DNA of 64,000 nt from CAKZNE01 sp002695025 (GTDB lineage Bacteria; Bacteroidota; Bacteroidia; Flavobacteriales; Schleiferiaceae). The notes under the pieces are model-generated. The model searched no databases and was not told the origin of the DNA. It saw nothing but the letters and a program-made list of their open reading frames with translations. The position numbers were made by a program, and so were the translations under genes. Positions 39,601 through 51,900 of the stretch are shown here, one piece after another. The stretch is taken from NCBI GenBank assembly GCA_913043285.1, contig CAJWML010000020.1, positions 9,367 to 73,366 of the forward strand. The letters are read 5' to 3'. Each line of letters starts with the position of its first letter. Position 1 is the stretch's first letter.

Positions 39601-42600
39601 GGCCCAGGTCACTATTGATATTGATGGTGATGTAAGATCTGCAACTACCCCGGATATCGGAGCCGATGAGTATGCGGCAGCAAGTTGTTTGCCATCCACG
39701 CTGCTTACAGCTGCCAATATCACAGCTACTTCAGCGGAACTGAGCTGGACACCCGGATCCGGAACCGATTTCAACATTGAATACGGACCGGTAGGATTTA
39801 CTCCCGGAACAGGTGCAGGTATAGTGAAGGCCAACGTAGGAAATCCTCCCTATACACTTACTGGATTATCCGAACAAACGGATTACGATTTCTACGTTCA
39901 GGATATTTGCGGAGGTACTGGTACTTCTCCTTGGTCTGCCGTTCAAACTTTCAAAACACGCTGCCTGAATACCCTCAATGGTACGTATACCATTGATCTT
40001 AGTCAGGCTACCGGTACGGGCAATTTTGCTTCATTTGCGGAAGCGGCCGATGAGCTTAATAACTGTGGTATTTCCGGACCTGTAACCTTCAATATACAGG
40101 CTGGAAATTATACGGATCACCTGCATCTGTTTGAAGTTGAAGGTATCTCACCCGTAAATACCATTACCTTCAATGGTACAGGCCAGGATACCTTGATCTG
40201 GGATCAGACAGGACCACAGGCAGCTGTACTGCTGGATGGAACTAAGTTCGTTACCCTGAACAATATGAACATTGTGAACGAGCTTACCTCCGAAGCATGG
40301 GGTGTACTTCTCACCAATAACTCTGATTCCTGTAATATCTTGAATACCACAATTTTGATGGATTCAACCACTACTTCTTCAGATAAGAGCGCCATATTGG
40401 TGTCAAATAATTATGTCAATGACCTGGGTGAAGGAGGAGATGTGGATTACCTTACGGTGAACGCATGTACCCTTGTAGGAGGTTATTATACCATGAACTT
40501 TGAGGGTAACGCTACCGGCAACCCATCCTACAATTACTACATTACGGATAACATTATTCGGAATTTCTATCTCACCGGTATCTATGTGGACGAAATACAG
40601 AACCTGTATATTACCGGAAATACGATTACTACTGATCGTGGTGCGGGTAATGGTGACGGAATGTATATCTACGATGCCAATAATTATTTCATTGAAGGTA
40701 ATACGATCATTGTAGGAGACTATGGTATTTATATCAGCGATGGTAATGACGGTTTTACAGCTACTGTAAACTCTACCATTGTAAACAATATGATAGTAAG
40801 TTCGGATGATTATGGTCTGTACCTCAATGATTTTGAGAGTACGGATGTTTTCCATAACTCGGTAGTGGCTAAGCCCGCCATCCGCATCAATGATCAGGAT
40901 GGTCTGGATGTACGGAATAACATATTCTATTCAGATGGTGATTTTGCCTTTGAATCAGATGATGCCCTGGCCACTGGTGATGTTATAGATTACAACATGT
41001 ACTTCAGCAACAACACCAATGCGTTTGATATTGGCACCAGTGTATATGCTGACCTGGCTGCATGGCAGGCAGGTGATGCTACCCGTAACCTGAATTCTCG
41101 CGAAGGGAATCCTGGTTTTGCCGGTCCTGATGATCTTCATGCTTCCAGCTATCAGGTTGATAATGCCGGTGATAATACCGTGGGTGTTACTGTGGATATT
41201 GATGGTGATGTAAGACCTGCCGCAGGTTCAACTACGGTAGATATAGGTGCGGACGAGTTTGATGGTACACAAGATGATATTGCTATCCTTGAGATCATTG
41301 CTCCCAATAATAATGATTGTGGCGACAGCAACACCGTAGTGGGTGTAGTATTCCAAAACCAGGCTGCATTAACGGCTACAGGCTTTACCATTGAGGCCAA
41401 TATTTCAGGAGCAGGAACTGCAAACCTCAGTGATATATATACAGGCAACCTGTTAAGTAATGAAATAGATACAATGTTCATATCTTCCTTCAATAGCGTT
41501 GCAGGAGGTACCTATACCATTCAGGCGGTTGCCTTGTATACGGCTGATGCGAATACTTCCAATGATACGCTTGAAGTGAGTATTGATATCGGTAATGTTT
41601 TAGCACCGGAACCTACCGCTGAGAATGATACGCTGTGTGTGGGTCAAACTACTCAGTTGTACTTCCCGGTCAATACAGATGATGATTATTTCTGGGTAAC
41701 GGCCAGTGGTGATACCATTGGAACTCAGGATAGCATTACTGTAGGTCCCATCGGAGTTAATGACACGACCTTTAACCTCCTTGTAAAATCGCAGGCAAGT
41801 TATCAGGTAGGGCCGGTGGATAATACCTTCGGAGGAGGAAGTAACAGCACACTATTTACCTCTTACCAAATGTTGTTCACTACTTATGACAATATCACTT
41901 TAGACAGTGTGGCGGTCTACACATCTGCAGCTACCGGTACCGTTGTGGTAAGTGTTAATGACGCAACAGGAACCATGTTGCAAACAACCAGTGTAACCGT
42001 TACGGCATCCGGAAAAATGATGGTTCCACTTGATTTTGATCTGGCACCTGGCTCTTATGAACTGGATGCTTCAGGAACTTCCGGAGTAAGCCTGTTCCGT
42101 AATACCGGAGGGGCTGTATACCCATACTCTGTGCCCGGTATAATTGATATTACAGGTCAGAATTTCAGTTCAGGACCAGATTATCTTTACTGGTTTTATG
42201 ACTGGCACTTAACTGCCTCTGGTTGTCCCAGACCTGCCGGAGAAATTACTATCTATACCCAGGATGAGCCTGTGGCTGCGTTCAGCAAGACCATTAATGC
42301 TGCTACACCTACAGACCGTAGTGTAGACTTTGATGCCGGAACTTCAACGGGTGCTGATAGCTACGAGTGGGATTTTGGTGATGGATCTGCCAAAGTAAAT
42401 GGTGAAACCACCAATCATGCATATACTGCCAACGGAAACTATACGGTTACCTTAGTGGTAAGTAATGCGTGCGGTAGCGATACGATCACGGATACTTTTG
42501 ATATTGAAGGTATCAGTGTTGAGGAGAACCCTATCAGCCGTAGCCTTGCATTGTATCCTAACCCAACGGCCGGTTCGGTACGGGTAAGTTTTGATACCGA

Positions 42601-42787
42601 AGGTTCCGAGGATGTAAGCCTTACAGTGCTTGATCTGAGCGGTAAGCGCATCATGAACTGGAACTTCACCCATGCCAATGGCCGGGTAGATGAGGAGCTT
42701 GACCTTACTGATCTTGCTACCGGAACCTATGTGTTGCAGATAGAAAGTGGTAACATGAGAGCTATTCGCAGAGTGATCAAGAATTAA
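33602..42787 (+). CDS. Giant T9SS-secreted protein 3: glycine-rich and beta-helix modules
   Basis: This 3061-residue protein has a signal peptide (about 1-19, SLAQ) and a glycine-rich domain (about 20-310) with many GGGGG runs, similar in style to the Gly-rich domain of ALK/LTK receptors. A CARDB-like domain (about 315-430) and an FnIII come next. Four about 430-residue units follow (nucleotides about 35160-36460, 36740-38045, 38320-39680 and 39965-41270). Each starts SGTYTI or NGTYTI, carries right-handed beta-helix repeats (many short NNxIxxxxxG turns) and ends VDIGADEY or a variant; FnIII domains separate them. After a second CARDB-like segment and an unassigned region come a PKD domain (about 2890-2970, YEWDFGDGS) and a T9SS tail (about 2972-3061). 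Beta-helices in such proteins can bind or cut polysaccharides; no catalytic site is evident. Confidence 0.85.
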   Translation: MRRLLLAVSLLISWVSLAQTYTFTNAGANGATGPNQAQIDAAYTGTDLQGNVISAGGIQEWTVPFSGVYHIDATGASGGGEGRSSNAGGLGASMSGDFLLNQGDVIRILVGQKGEDGCGAGGGGGGTYVVRNGTLLLAAGGGGGATSDNNGGPALTGFDGGNDFPGGTTPGGIGGGGGDVCTGGSSVSHGGAGAGYLGDGATAPVGLSGFSNGEGGKAFVNGGTGGAQSPLVAGEPVGGFGGGGGVTSCTVGGGGGGGYSGGAGGQQINSCTPGIGRSGGGGGGSYNAGFNPVNVAGTHNGNGSVSIAVPLSGGHNDAGVAFLNSPIEFCPGSQTVSVTINNYGENIVNGVNVNWSVDGATQAPVAVSTPLDIYGGTGSSTLQVTLGNYTFASGVAYDVRVWTSSPNGVTDTVPSNDTLKITLMSGLSAPIGFTSSNVNSFSVDLSWSFTAPGYEIIYGPTGFNPATGGTVTTASASPYTLNTLSSTTDYDIYLYATCGGGVTSDTVGPISITTLCAPVDILSGTYTIDGSQPTGGTNFNSFTDLTNKLNTCGISGPVTFNIQPGTYTDKLHLFSISGVSSVNTITFNGTGQDTLIWDQTGEQAAVLLDNTQFVTLNNMVIVNEKGSEAWGVLLINNSDGCTISNTTILMDSTSTSSDNTAILVSSDYDDDLTEGGDVDNLTITGCTIVGGYYALNLEGKATDDPSFDYIITDNEIRQFYIAAIYADELENIEISRNTIFTDRGTSTGDGLYLLDINNYHIEGNNISVGDYGLYISNGNENYTVTTNSTIINNMVLSTSDYAMYLNDFDNTDIFHNTSLGEPGIRINEQEAADIRNNIFASTGDYAFESDGALGSGDVVNYNLYYSPVALPLHVGLNDFANLRDWKVADPSNNVNSLEGDPIFASASDLHIEGALANESGDNSVGVTIDVDGDTRPSGGATIVDIGADEYVPPVCPQVAGFTVDVLGFNDVTFSFENIGDSYEVEVGTCGFAQGTGAGTIYTGVDPFTISSLIPNTCYEVYARRSCGTNGFSPWAGPFTFTTDCSPAQKLSGSYTIDPGQPTAGTNFTSFADAMVVLYDCGISGPVVFNIAAGTYSGSLQFTEVNGASATNTITFRSNNVSSVILTHSSTTDEPTVYLDGGDYFIFKKLTIQNTSTSDGWGVLLQHGADYNTIDSCLINMPITTTTDIMGITASNSLSSGTARANNANYLTVSNCEIRGGEIGINLQGGLTAPVFNLGHTIVNNTFRKQDDHAIETFGIGELTIIKNDVDSLVNSSAYAVYLNRTNDFIIEENRIVGPDWALYMLDANDGYMPTTRSRIVNNMITSYGDYGLYLNNFEATDVFHNSVLAEPAFRINDQVDVDVRNNIFASTGDFAFESDDDLTATDVVDYNQYYSTGTNAFDIGTNVYADLAAWQTGDVTRNANSVEGNPLFTETYDLHVNGTLSNEAGDNSVGVTVDIDGDVRPSAGATIVDIGADEYTPPACPDLASGVIDFVTFEGGQFTFDDPSSTYNMEFGPCGFNQGTGTTFNNLSNNPTITTLASNTCFDAYVQRDCGGSGKSGWFGPITFTTLCSPSQKLSGTYTINNSLPPSATNFTSFGAVESILNACGILGPVTFNVGSGTYNEQMELINVPGISATNTITFQADPANTSPAEVVFAASASAENFVFRFTDMSYVTVRGLTLTATGTSYSKVIDMDGRGEYITIEENTLNGSFSPSSVSSHNYDIISNNTGAANIYNHCIIRKNEIHGGTYCIYLYGISSELETGNVVDSNVIIDHVYSAISMNYQENLQVRGNTINSPGTSATTYGIYSQYGQHINIVGNNLDIKAVTTGYGIYLDNDDGSAADPNLVANNMVSVLDNSGTTYGIYAYRQDTTWIYHNSVLVNSTSATGGRALYINKTSTEGSDLQVVNNSFVNSGAGFAVEVASNASSNYITQMDYNNLYSLGTDLGKFGATSTTDLTAWKVASTFDANSLSGNPLVLANNDLHVVGPLLDNMGTPLAQVTIDIDGDVRSATTPDIGADEYAAASCLPSTLLTAANITATSAELSWTPGSGTDFNIEYGPVGFTPGTGAGIVKANVGNPPYTLTGLSEQTDYDFYVQDICGGTGTSPWSAVQTFKTRCLNTLNGTYTIDLSQATGTGNFASFAEAADELNNCGISGPVTFNIQAGNYTDHLHLFEVEGISPVNTITFNGTGQDTLIWDQTGPQAAVLLDGTKFVTLNNMNIVNELTSEAWGVLLTNNSDSCNILNTTILMDSTTTSSDKSAILVSNNYVNDLGEGGDVDYLTVNACTLVGGYYTMNFEGNATGNPSYNYYITDNIIRNFYLTGIYVDEIQNLYITGNTITTDRGAGNGDGMYIYDANNYFIEGNTIIVGDYGIYISDGNDGFTATVNSTIVNNMIVSSDDYGLYLNDFESTDVFHNSVVAKPAIRINDQDGLDVRNNIFYSDGDFAFESDDALATGDVIDYNMYFSNNTNAFDIGTSVYADLAAWQAGDATRNLNSREGNPGFAGPDDLHASSYQVDNAGDNTVGVTVDIDGDVRPAAGSTTVDIGADEFDGTQDDIAILEIIAPNNNDCGDSNTVVGVVFQNQAALTATGFTIEANISGAGTANLSDIYTGNLLSNEIDTMFISSFNSVAGGTYTIQAVALYTADANTSNDTLEVSIDIGNVLAPEPTAENDTLCVGQTTQLYFPVNTDDDYFWVTASGDTIGTQDSITVGPIGVNDTTFNLLVKSQASYQVGPVDNTFGGGSNSTLFTSYQMLFTTYDNITLDSVAVYTSAATGTVVVSVNDATGTMLQTTSVTVTASGKMMVPLDFDLAPGSYELDASGTSGVSLFRNTGGAVYPYSVPGIIDITGQNFSSGPDYLYWFYDWHLTASGCPRPAGEITIYTQDEPVAAFSKTINAATPTDRSVDFDAGTSTGADSYEWDFGDGSAKVNGETTNHAYTANGNYTVTLVVSNACGSDTITDTFDIEGISVEENPISRSLALYPNPTAGSVRVSFDTEGSEDVSLTVLDLSGKRIMNWNFTHANGRVDEELDLTDLATGTYVLQIESGNMRAIRRVIKN

Positions 42788-42808
42788 CGAATAGTTGATA
42801 TATAAAGG

Positions 42809-42838
42809 AAGCCCCGCCATTTGGCGGGGCTTTTTATT
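42809..42838 (+). terminator. Intrinsic terminator after giant gene 3
   Basis: AAGCCCCGCC (42809-42818) pairs perfectly with GGCGGGGCTT (42823-42832) around ATTT, followed by TTTATTTA. It lies about 20 bases past the stop codon. Confidence 0.9.
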
Positions 42839-42962
42839 TAAAACCAGTTAGTTAGTTTAAGTTTCACCATCCTGAAAGGCCTGTAAATTTTAGGCTTTAA
42901 CAGGTTTTTTCTGTAACTTTACGCGCTCCATGTAACTGAAAACCAATAATTAACCCGTTGAA

Positions 42963-45900
42963 ATGAAGCAAATTTTAGTAATACTTGGAATTGTAGCTTG
43001 TTGGACATCGGCCCAATCAGGAGGCCCGGAAACAATTTCTTACAAACTTCACAGCGGGATAAGCCCAACGAAGCTGGCTAATGGCAGCGGTCCGGAGGAA
43101 AATAACAGGCTTAGCATATCGGGTGAATCAGGTTTAAGCCGCAGTCATAATGGTTTTCAAGCCTTTGAGGAGTTCCTGAGCGGAGCAGTTAGCTGTGCAG
43201 ATCCCATCGGCTTTACAGCGAGTAATGTTACGGCTGGAGGTGTAAGCCTTACGTTTGACAATACCGGTGATGACTATGAAGTAGAATATGGCCTTTGTGG
43301 TTTTACACAGGGAAGCGGTATGACTGCTTCGGGTACGGAACCTATCTCCTTGAGTGGTTTGAATCCCGCTAGCTGCTACGATGTATATGTACGCAGAGAT
43401 TGTGGTACCGGGGGGTTTTCCAACTGGGCAGGACCTTTTCAATTTTCAACACTCTGTAACCCTCCCAGTGCTGTAACCCTTCCCTTTACAGAAGATTTTG
43501 AAGTAGCCACCGGAACCTTCATTGGCAGTGAACCTGCTGCGTATTGCCGTTCTGAGGTAAGCTGGAGTTTTGAAACCAACCGTCCGCTTAACGGCCGTCT
43601 GCGTTTTGATTACTACCCTCACAACGGAACCAAAGCGGCTACCCTGGATGTGGATTCAGCGGATAACGGCAAGGCGGTGAACTACTTGGTCGGCACCATC
43701 AATATGTCCAATTACGATACTTCATCCACCAATTTTTTCCTCCTGAGCTTTTTCCATCGAAGTCATGGTGATTTTGAGGACCCAAGGGATAGTGTTTGGG
43801 TGAGGGGAAGTAATACTGATCCCTGGATCGGCATTTATGATCTGTATGCCAACCAGGTGAATGGTGCTTTTGTACAAGCTCAGAATATTGAACTGAAGGA
43901 CATTCTGAAGAATGCTAACCAAAACTTTTCCAGCACCTTCCAGCTGCGCTTTGGGCAAGAGGGTTATAGGGCCACTACGTCAATCGGTGGGGGTCATGGC
44001 CGAACGTTTGATGATATCCTGATTGAGGAAGTAAACTGTCCGGATCCCACGGGCTTTGCTGTGAATACCCTTACTTCCAGTAGTGTTACCCTTGCATTTG
44101 ATAATACCGGTAATGACTTCGAAGTAGAAGTGGGGCCCTGTGGTTTTACGCAGGGTATGGGCGCCCTCTCCTCCGGTACAGAGCCTTTAATGGTTACCGG
44201 ATTAATGTCCAATACTTGTTACGATGTATACGTAAGAAGAGATTGTGGTTCCGGATCCTTTTCCAACTGGGTAGGACCTTTTCAATTTCATACACTTTGC
44301 GGGGCTCCCAGTCCTGTGACCCTTCCCTTTACAGAAGATTTTGAAGGAGCCACTGGAGCCTTTATTGGAAGTGAGCTCAACTTATACTGCCGTTCTGAGG
44401 TGAGCTGGAGTTTCGAAACCGATCAGCCTGCTTTTGGGCGTATTCGTTTTACTAGTTTCTCCGGTTCCCAAGGAGCTACTCTGGATCGGACTAAAGGAGG
44501 TAATCCTTTTCCGGTAAACTACCTGATCGGTACCATCAACATGTCCAATTACGATACCTCTTCGGCTAATTTCATCGTGCTGAGTTTTTTACATAATAGT
44601 CACAGTGACGGGTCTCATCCAGCGGATAGTGTTTGGATAAGAGGAAACGATACCGACCCCTGGATAGGTATTTATGACCTGGCTGCAAACCAGGTGAGTG
44701 GAACTTTTGTACATGCTCAGAATATCGAACTGAATAGTATATTGAAGAGTGCCAATCAAAACTTCTCCAATACCTTCCAATTGCGCTTTGGGCAAGAGGA
44801 TTATAGTTTTGCTGGCGGAATGGTTGGAAATAGTGGCCGTACCTTTGACGATATCTTGATCGAGGAAGTAAGCTGTTTATACCCCACTGACTTTGCAGCC
44901 ATTACAACCAGTAACATTACAGCCACCAGTGCAAGCCTTACATTTGATAATACCGGTGATGACTATGAAGTAGAATATGGGCCCTGCGGTTTTGTACAAG
45001 GAGGTGGTATGGCTGCTTCAGGTACGGAACCTATCTCCTTGAGTGGTTTGAATGCTACCAGCTGCTACGAGGTGTATGTGCGTAGGGATTGTGGCTCCGG
45101 AAACTTTTCCGACTGGGTGGGCCCTTTCCAATTTAGTACACCCTGTACCGGTCCCAGTGCCGTGACTCTTCCCTTTACGGAAGATTTTGAAGGGGCCACT
45201 GGAACATTCATTGGTAGTGACCCTGCTGCGTATTGCCGTTCTGAAGTGAACTGGAGTTTTGAAACAAATAAATCTCTTTATGGTCGCCTGCGTTTTGACC
45301 CCTACTCCAATAACGGGTCTAAAGGAGCTACGCTGGATGCGAATGACGAATTTAGTCCTTACACCAGGAACTATCTGATCGGTACCATCAACATGTCCAA
45401 CTACGATACGTCCTCCGTCAATTTTTTCCTCTTGAGCTTCTTTCATCGGAGTCATTATGACGATCCTAACCCAGGGGACAGTGTATGGGTTAGAGGAAGT
45501 GATACTGATCCCTGGATAGGTATTTACGATCTGTATGCCAACCAGGTGAATGGTACTTTTGTACAGGCCCAGAACATTGGTTTAAAGGAGATACTGAAGT
45601 CAGCTGATCAAAACTTCTCCAGCACCTTTCAGCTTCGCTTTGGACAGGAAGGTACTCGCCCCACTGTAGCTCCCGGTGGATCTCATGGCCGTACGTTTGA
45701 TGATATCCTGATCGAAGAAGTAGGCTGTTTGGAGCCCACGGGCTTTACGGTGGATACCCTTACTTCCAATAGTGCCACCCTTTCCTTTGATACCATGGGT
45801 TATGACTATGAAGTAGAGGTAGGGCCTTGTGGTTTTACACAAGGTATGGGTACCTTGTCTTCCGGTACAGATCCTTTAATGGTTACCGGATTAATGTCCA

Positions 45901-48900
45901 ATACTTGTTACGATGTATACGTAAGAAGAGATTGTGGTTCCGGAAGTCTTTCCGGCTGGGTGGGTCCCTTTCAATTTCATACACTTTGTGGGATTCCCAG
46001 TGCTGTGACCCTTCCCCTTGCAGAAGATTTTGAAGGAGCCAGCGGAACCTTCATTGGAAGCGAGCTCAATTTGTACTGCCGTTCGGAGGTGAGCTGGAGC
46101 TTCGAAACCAATGAGCCTGCTCATGGCCGGGTGCGTTTTGATCAATACTCCAACAACGGAACCAAAGGAGCTACCCTGGATCGGAATGCTGCAGGTAATC
46201 CTCAGCCGGCAAACTACCTGATCGGTACCATAAATATGTCCAATTACGATACCTCTTCGGCTAATTTCATTGTTCTGAGCTTTTTCCATAACAGCCATAA
46301 TGACGAAGCGGATCCGGGAGATAGTTTATGGATACGGGGAAGTGATACCGATCCCTGGGTTGGGGCGTATGATCTGTTCGCGAACCAGGTGAGTGGTACT
46401 TTTGTACACGCCCAGAATATCGAACTGAATAATATACTGAAAAGTGCCCATCAAAACTTTTCCAGCACCTTCCAGTTGCGCTTTGGCCAGGAAGGTCAAT
46501 ATCCAGCTGTAGTAATGGGTGGAAACGATGGCCGTACCTTTGACGATATCCTGATCGAGGAAATAAGCTGTTTGAAACCGACTGGCTTTACCGCCAGTAA
46601 CGTTACGGCCACGGGTGCAATCCTCACGTTTGACAATACCGGTGATGACTACGAAGTAGAATATGGGCTTTGTGGTTTTACACCGGGACATAGTATGGCT
46701 GCTTCGGGTCCGGAGCCTATTTCTTTAAGTGGTTTGAATCCCGCCAGCTGTTACGATGTATACGTGCGTAGGGATTGTGGAGCAGGAGATTTCTCCGACT
46801 GGGCCGGCCCTTTTCAATTTCATACACCTTGTACCGCTCCCGTTCCGGCAACCCTGCCTTTTATTGAAGATTTTGAAGGAGCCAGCGGAACTATAGTTGG
46901 TGATATGCCTGCTGTATATTGCCGCTCTGATGTAAGCTGGAGTTTCGAAACCAACAGGCCTGCTGATGGCCGTCTTAGTTTTGGCCCCTTCCCCTATATT
47001 GGGTCTAAAGCAGCTACCCTGGACTCGAAATCAGAAGGTAGTGATATAGAATGGGTGGAGAACTACCTTACCGGTACCATCAATATGTCCAATTACGATA
47101 CTTCATCCACCAATTATTTCTTTTTGAGTTTCTATCAACGTGGTCACGATAATGAAAAAAAGGATAGTATATGGATTCGGGGAAGCAATACCGATCCATG
47201 GGTTGGGATTTACGAACTGGGTACCAATAATGGTCCTATATATGCCCAGTATATTGATCTGAAGCCAATACTGAAAAATGCTAACCAAAACTTCTCCAGC
47301 ACCTTCCAGATACGTTTTGAGCAAAAGGGCTATCTCCCCCATTCAACCCTTGGTTTAACACATGGTCGTACGTTTGACGATATTGCAATTGAGGAGGTAA
47401 ATTGCATGGATACCATCGGCTATTCTGCCGGTAACATTACGGCCGATGGGGTAACCATTACCTTCAATAATACCGTTGATAATTTTGAAGTAGAAGCGGG
47501 TACTTGTGGTTTTACACCCGGAACAGGAACCACCTTTGCGGGTACAGGAACCATTAGTGTTACCGGGCTCACAGAGAACACCTGCTATGATGTATATGTA
47601 CGAAGGGATTGTGGTACACAGGGATTTTCCGATTGGGTAGGTCCTTATACCTTTACTACTCTCTGTAATGTAGTAACGGCTCCTTACAGGGAAGACTTTG
47701 AAAACTTCACCACCAGATTCTTTGATGGAGCTCAGAACTGTGTGTTTATCAGTTCCGATAAACCTGGTATTAGTAAAGGCTATTCCTGGGAAGTACGGAA
47801 TACGGCTTCTGCCACTTCGGGCACTGGTCCGGATAGGGATAATACCCTGGCCCCCAACACCGGTGGAAAATTTGTAGCGGCAGACGTAAACGGATCAGTA
47901 GCAGGAGACGAATCCCGCTTATTAACTCCGGTAGTGGATATTTCAGGATTGAGTAATCCTGAACTGGGGTATTTCTACCACATGTATGGAACGCAGATGG
48001 CCGACCTGCATGTGGATATATGGGATGGAACGCAATGGTTACTGGATCAGCAACTGATCACGGGTGCACAAAATACCGGTCGGTCTGATCCTTATAACGA
48101 AACTACCTTGGATCTGAGTACTTATAGCGCGGATACCGTCCAGGTGCGTTTCCGCGTAAGCTCCAACGGATGTTGCGCTGGTGACGTTGCGATCGATGAT
48201 ATTCGTATTAGCGAACCCATCACTTGTCCATATCCTTCTAATCTTAGCGCTACCAATTTGTCTGCGAGCAGCGCAGATCTTCACTGGACGGGTGGCGGAG
48301 CCACAAACTGGAATGTGGAATACGGGCCGGCCGGCTTCAATTTAGGGTCCGGTACCTATCTTTCTACCACCAATCCTACTTCAAAAATAACCGGATTATC
48401 TCCATTCACGGAGTATGAATTTTATGTTCGTGATAGTTGCGGTGCAGGCAATGTATCCTTCTGGACAGGTCCTTTCCAATTTCGCACACGTTGTACGGTT
48501 CCACCTCCGGTTACTCTTCCGTTTGCAGAAGATTTTGAAGGAGCCAGCGGAACCTACATTGGCGGTACACCCGGGGTGTATTGCAGTTCTGAAGTGAGCT
48601 GGAGTTTTGAAACCGATGAGCCTGCTTATGGCCGTATCCGTTTTGATAGCTATTCTAATAGTGGATCCAAAGGAGCTACTCTGGACCGCAGTAGTCTGGG
48701 TTTGGGCAGTCCTCAACCGGGAAATTACCTTACTGGTACCATCAATATGTCCAATTACGATACTTCCTCGGCCAATTCCATTATGCTGAGTTTTTTCCAC
48801 AACAGCCATGATAATAACTCAGGCCCATTTGAAAAAGTATGGGTCCGGGGGAGTCATACCAACGGCTGGATCCAGGTTTATGATCTTTATGCCAACCAGG

Positions 48901-51900
48901 TGAACGGTACTTTTATACATGCCGAACAAATTGACATTAAGGAGAAACTGAAGAATGCCAATCAGAACTTCTCCAGTACCTTCCAGCTGCGCTTCGGACA
49001 GCATGGTAATGATGCTGCTACATCTCTATCTGGAAGCAGTGGCCGCACCTTTGACGATATCCTGATCGAAGAGATAAGCTGCTGGAAACCCACTGGTTTT
49101 GCAGCCAGTAATATAACATCATCCGCTGCTACCCTTACCTTTGATAATACCAGTGATAATTACGAAGTAGAGGTAGGCCCCTGTGGTTTTACCCAGGGTG
49201 CCGGCAGCCTGTCTTCCGGAGCGGAGCCTTTAAACATTACAGGCTTAATTGCGGATACATGCTATGAAGTGTATGTTAGAAGGGATTGTGGAGGAGGAGA
49301 CTTTTCCTATTGGGAGGGCCCCTTCCAATTTAGTACACAATGCCCGGCTCCCAGTGCTGTAACCCTTCCCTTTACCGAAGGTTTTGAAGGCGCCAGCGGA
49401 ACCTACATTGGTAGTAAGCCCAATGCGTACTGCCGCCCTGAAGTAAGCTGGAGTTTCGAAACCGATCAGCCAGATCATGGGCGCCTGCGTTTCAATAGCT
49501 TCTCACGCAACGGCACCAATGGAGCTACCCTGGATAGGAATACAACGGGTACTCTCCGGCCGCAAAACTACCTGATCGGAACTATTGATATGTCCAATTA
49601 CGATACTTCCGCAGCAACCTTCTATGTATTGAGTTTTTACTACAATAGTCATGGGGGTGGGACGCACTCAGGAGATGGGGTTTGGATCAGAGGAAGTAAT
49701 ACCGATACATGGATCAAGGCACATAGCCTTAGTGCCAATCAGGTGATCGGTACGTTTATAGAGGTAAAGGATATAGATCTGAAGAATATACTGAAGAGTG
49801 CCAACCAAAACTTCTCTAGCACTTTTCAGTTGCGTTTTGGTCAGAGCGATGCCAGCGCGGCTACCGCACTGAACGCAGTGACTGGTTTTACTTTTGACGA
49901 TGTCCTGATCGAGGAGGTGAGCTGTCTGGATGCTGCCAGTCTTTCAGTGGTTAGCACATCCACCACCGGTGCCACCTTTGCTTTTGACAATACGGGTGAC
50001 AACTACCAGGTAGAGGTGGGGCCCTGTGGGTTTACGCAGGGAACGGGAATGCTCTTTTCGGGTTCAGACCCATTAACTGTTAGTGGCTTGAATAATGCCA
50101 CCTGCTATGAAGTGTACGCACGCAGAGATTGTGGTGCCGGGGGCTTTTCCCCCAACTGGATAGGCCCTTTCCAGTTTCGTACACGATGCCCGGCTCCCAG
50201 TCCTGTAACCCTTCCCTTTACGGAAGATTTTGAAGGAGCCAGTGGAACTTTTATTAACAGTACTTATGCCGTGCATTGCCGTCCCGAGGTGAGCTGGAGT
50301 TTTGAAACGGATATGAATGGTTCTGGGCGTCTGCGTTTTGATAGCTTCTCCCACAACGGGACCCAGGGTGCTACCCTGGATCATATTGGTGCAACTTATG
50401 GAGGGCAGTCGGAGAACTACCTGATCGGTGTCATCAATATGTCCAATTACGATACTTCTTCCGCTAATCCCATTGTGCTGGATTTTTTCCATAATAGTCA
50501 CGGTGATGATCCCAGCACACTTGATAAAGTATATATCCGGGGAAGCCATACCAACAGCTGGATCCAGGTTTATGACTTATATGCCAACCAGGTGAACGGT
50601 ACTTTTGTACACGCGCAGGAGATTGATCTTACACAGCGCCTGAAGGCTGCCAACCAAAATTTCTCCAGCACCTTCCAGCTGCGCTTCGGGCAATATGGCA
50701 ATGATGCTGCTATATCTCTCATTAAGGAAGAAGGCCGTACCATTGACGATATCCTGATCAGGGAAATAAACTGTTTGAAGCCTGTCGCCTTTACCGCCAG
50801 TAATATAAGATCAACCGCTGTTACCCTTACGTTTGACAATACCGGGGATAACTACGAAATAGAGATAGGCCCCTGTGGTTTTACCCAGGGTATGGGCACC
50901 CTTTCTTCTGGTGTGGAGCCTCTAAATATTACCGGCTTAATGGCGGATACCTGCTATGAAGTATATGTACGCAGAGATTGTGGCGGGGGAGACTTTTCCT
51001 ATTGGGAAGGCCCTTTCCAGTTTAGTACGCAATGCCCGGCTCCCAGTGCGGTGACCCTTCCCCTTACCGAAGATTTTGAAGGAGCCAGTGGAACTTTTAT
51101 TGGAAGCAAGCCTGCTGCGTATTGCCGTTCGGAGATAAGCTGGAGCTTTGAAACCAATCAGCCTGATCACGGTCGTCTGCGTTTTGATAGTTATTCCAAC
51201 ACGGGAACCAAAGGTGCTACCCTGGACGGGGCATACAGCGGACATCCGGTGAATTACCTGGTCGGTACCATCAATATGTCCAATTACGATACATCCGCAA
51301 CCAATTTTTATCCGTTGAGCTTTTATTACAATAGTCATTCAGACGGTGGTGACCCAGCGGATAGCGTATGGATACGCGGAAGCGTAGATGATCCTTGGAT
51401 TGGGGTGTATGATCTGTTTGCCAATAAGATCAACGGTACTTTTGTACATGTTCAGAATATCGAACTGAAGAGTATCCTGAAGGCTGCCAATCAAAACTTC
51501 TCCAACACCTTCCAGGTGCGCTTTGGACAAGAGGGGGTTTATGCCGCTACCTCGCTGACAGGAGTGGATGGCTATACCTTTGACGATATTATGGTTGAGG
51601 AAGTGAACTGTTTGAGACCTGCTGATTTTTCGACCAGTAATTTAACCCTGACCAGTGCTACCCTTACGTTTGATAATACTGGTGAAAACTACGAAGTAGA
51701 AGTTGGCCCCTGTGGTTTTACGCAAGGCACGGGTAACCTGTCTTCCGGCTCAGAGCCATTAACGGTGACCGGATTAAGTGCAGGTAGCTGTTACGAGGTA
51801 TATGTACGGAGAGATTGTGGTACACCAGGCTTTTCTAGTTGGGCAGGTCCCTTCCAGTTTTCTACACCCGGCACCACTCCCGGGCCTGTGACCCTTCCCT

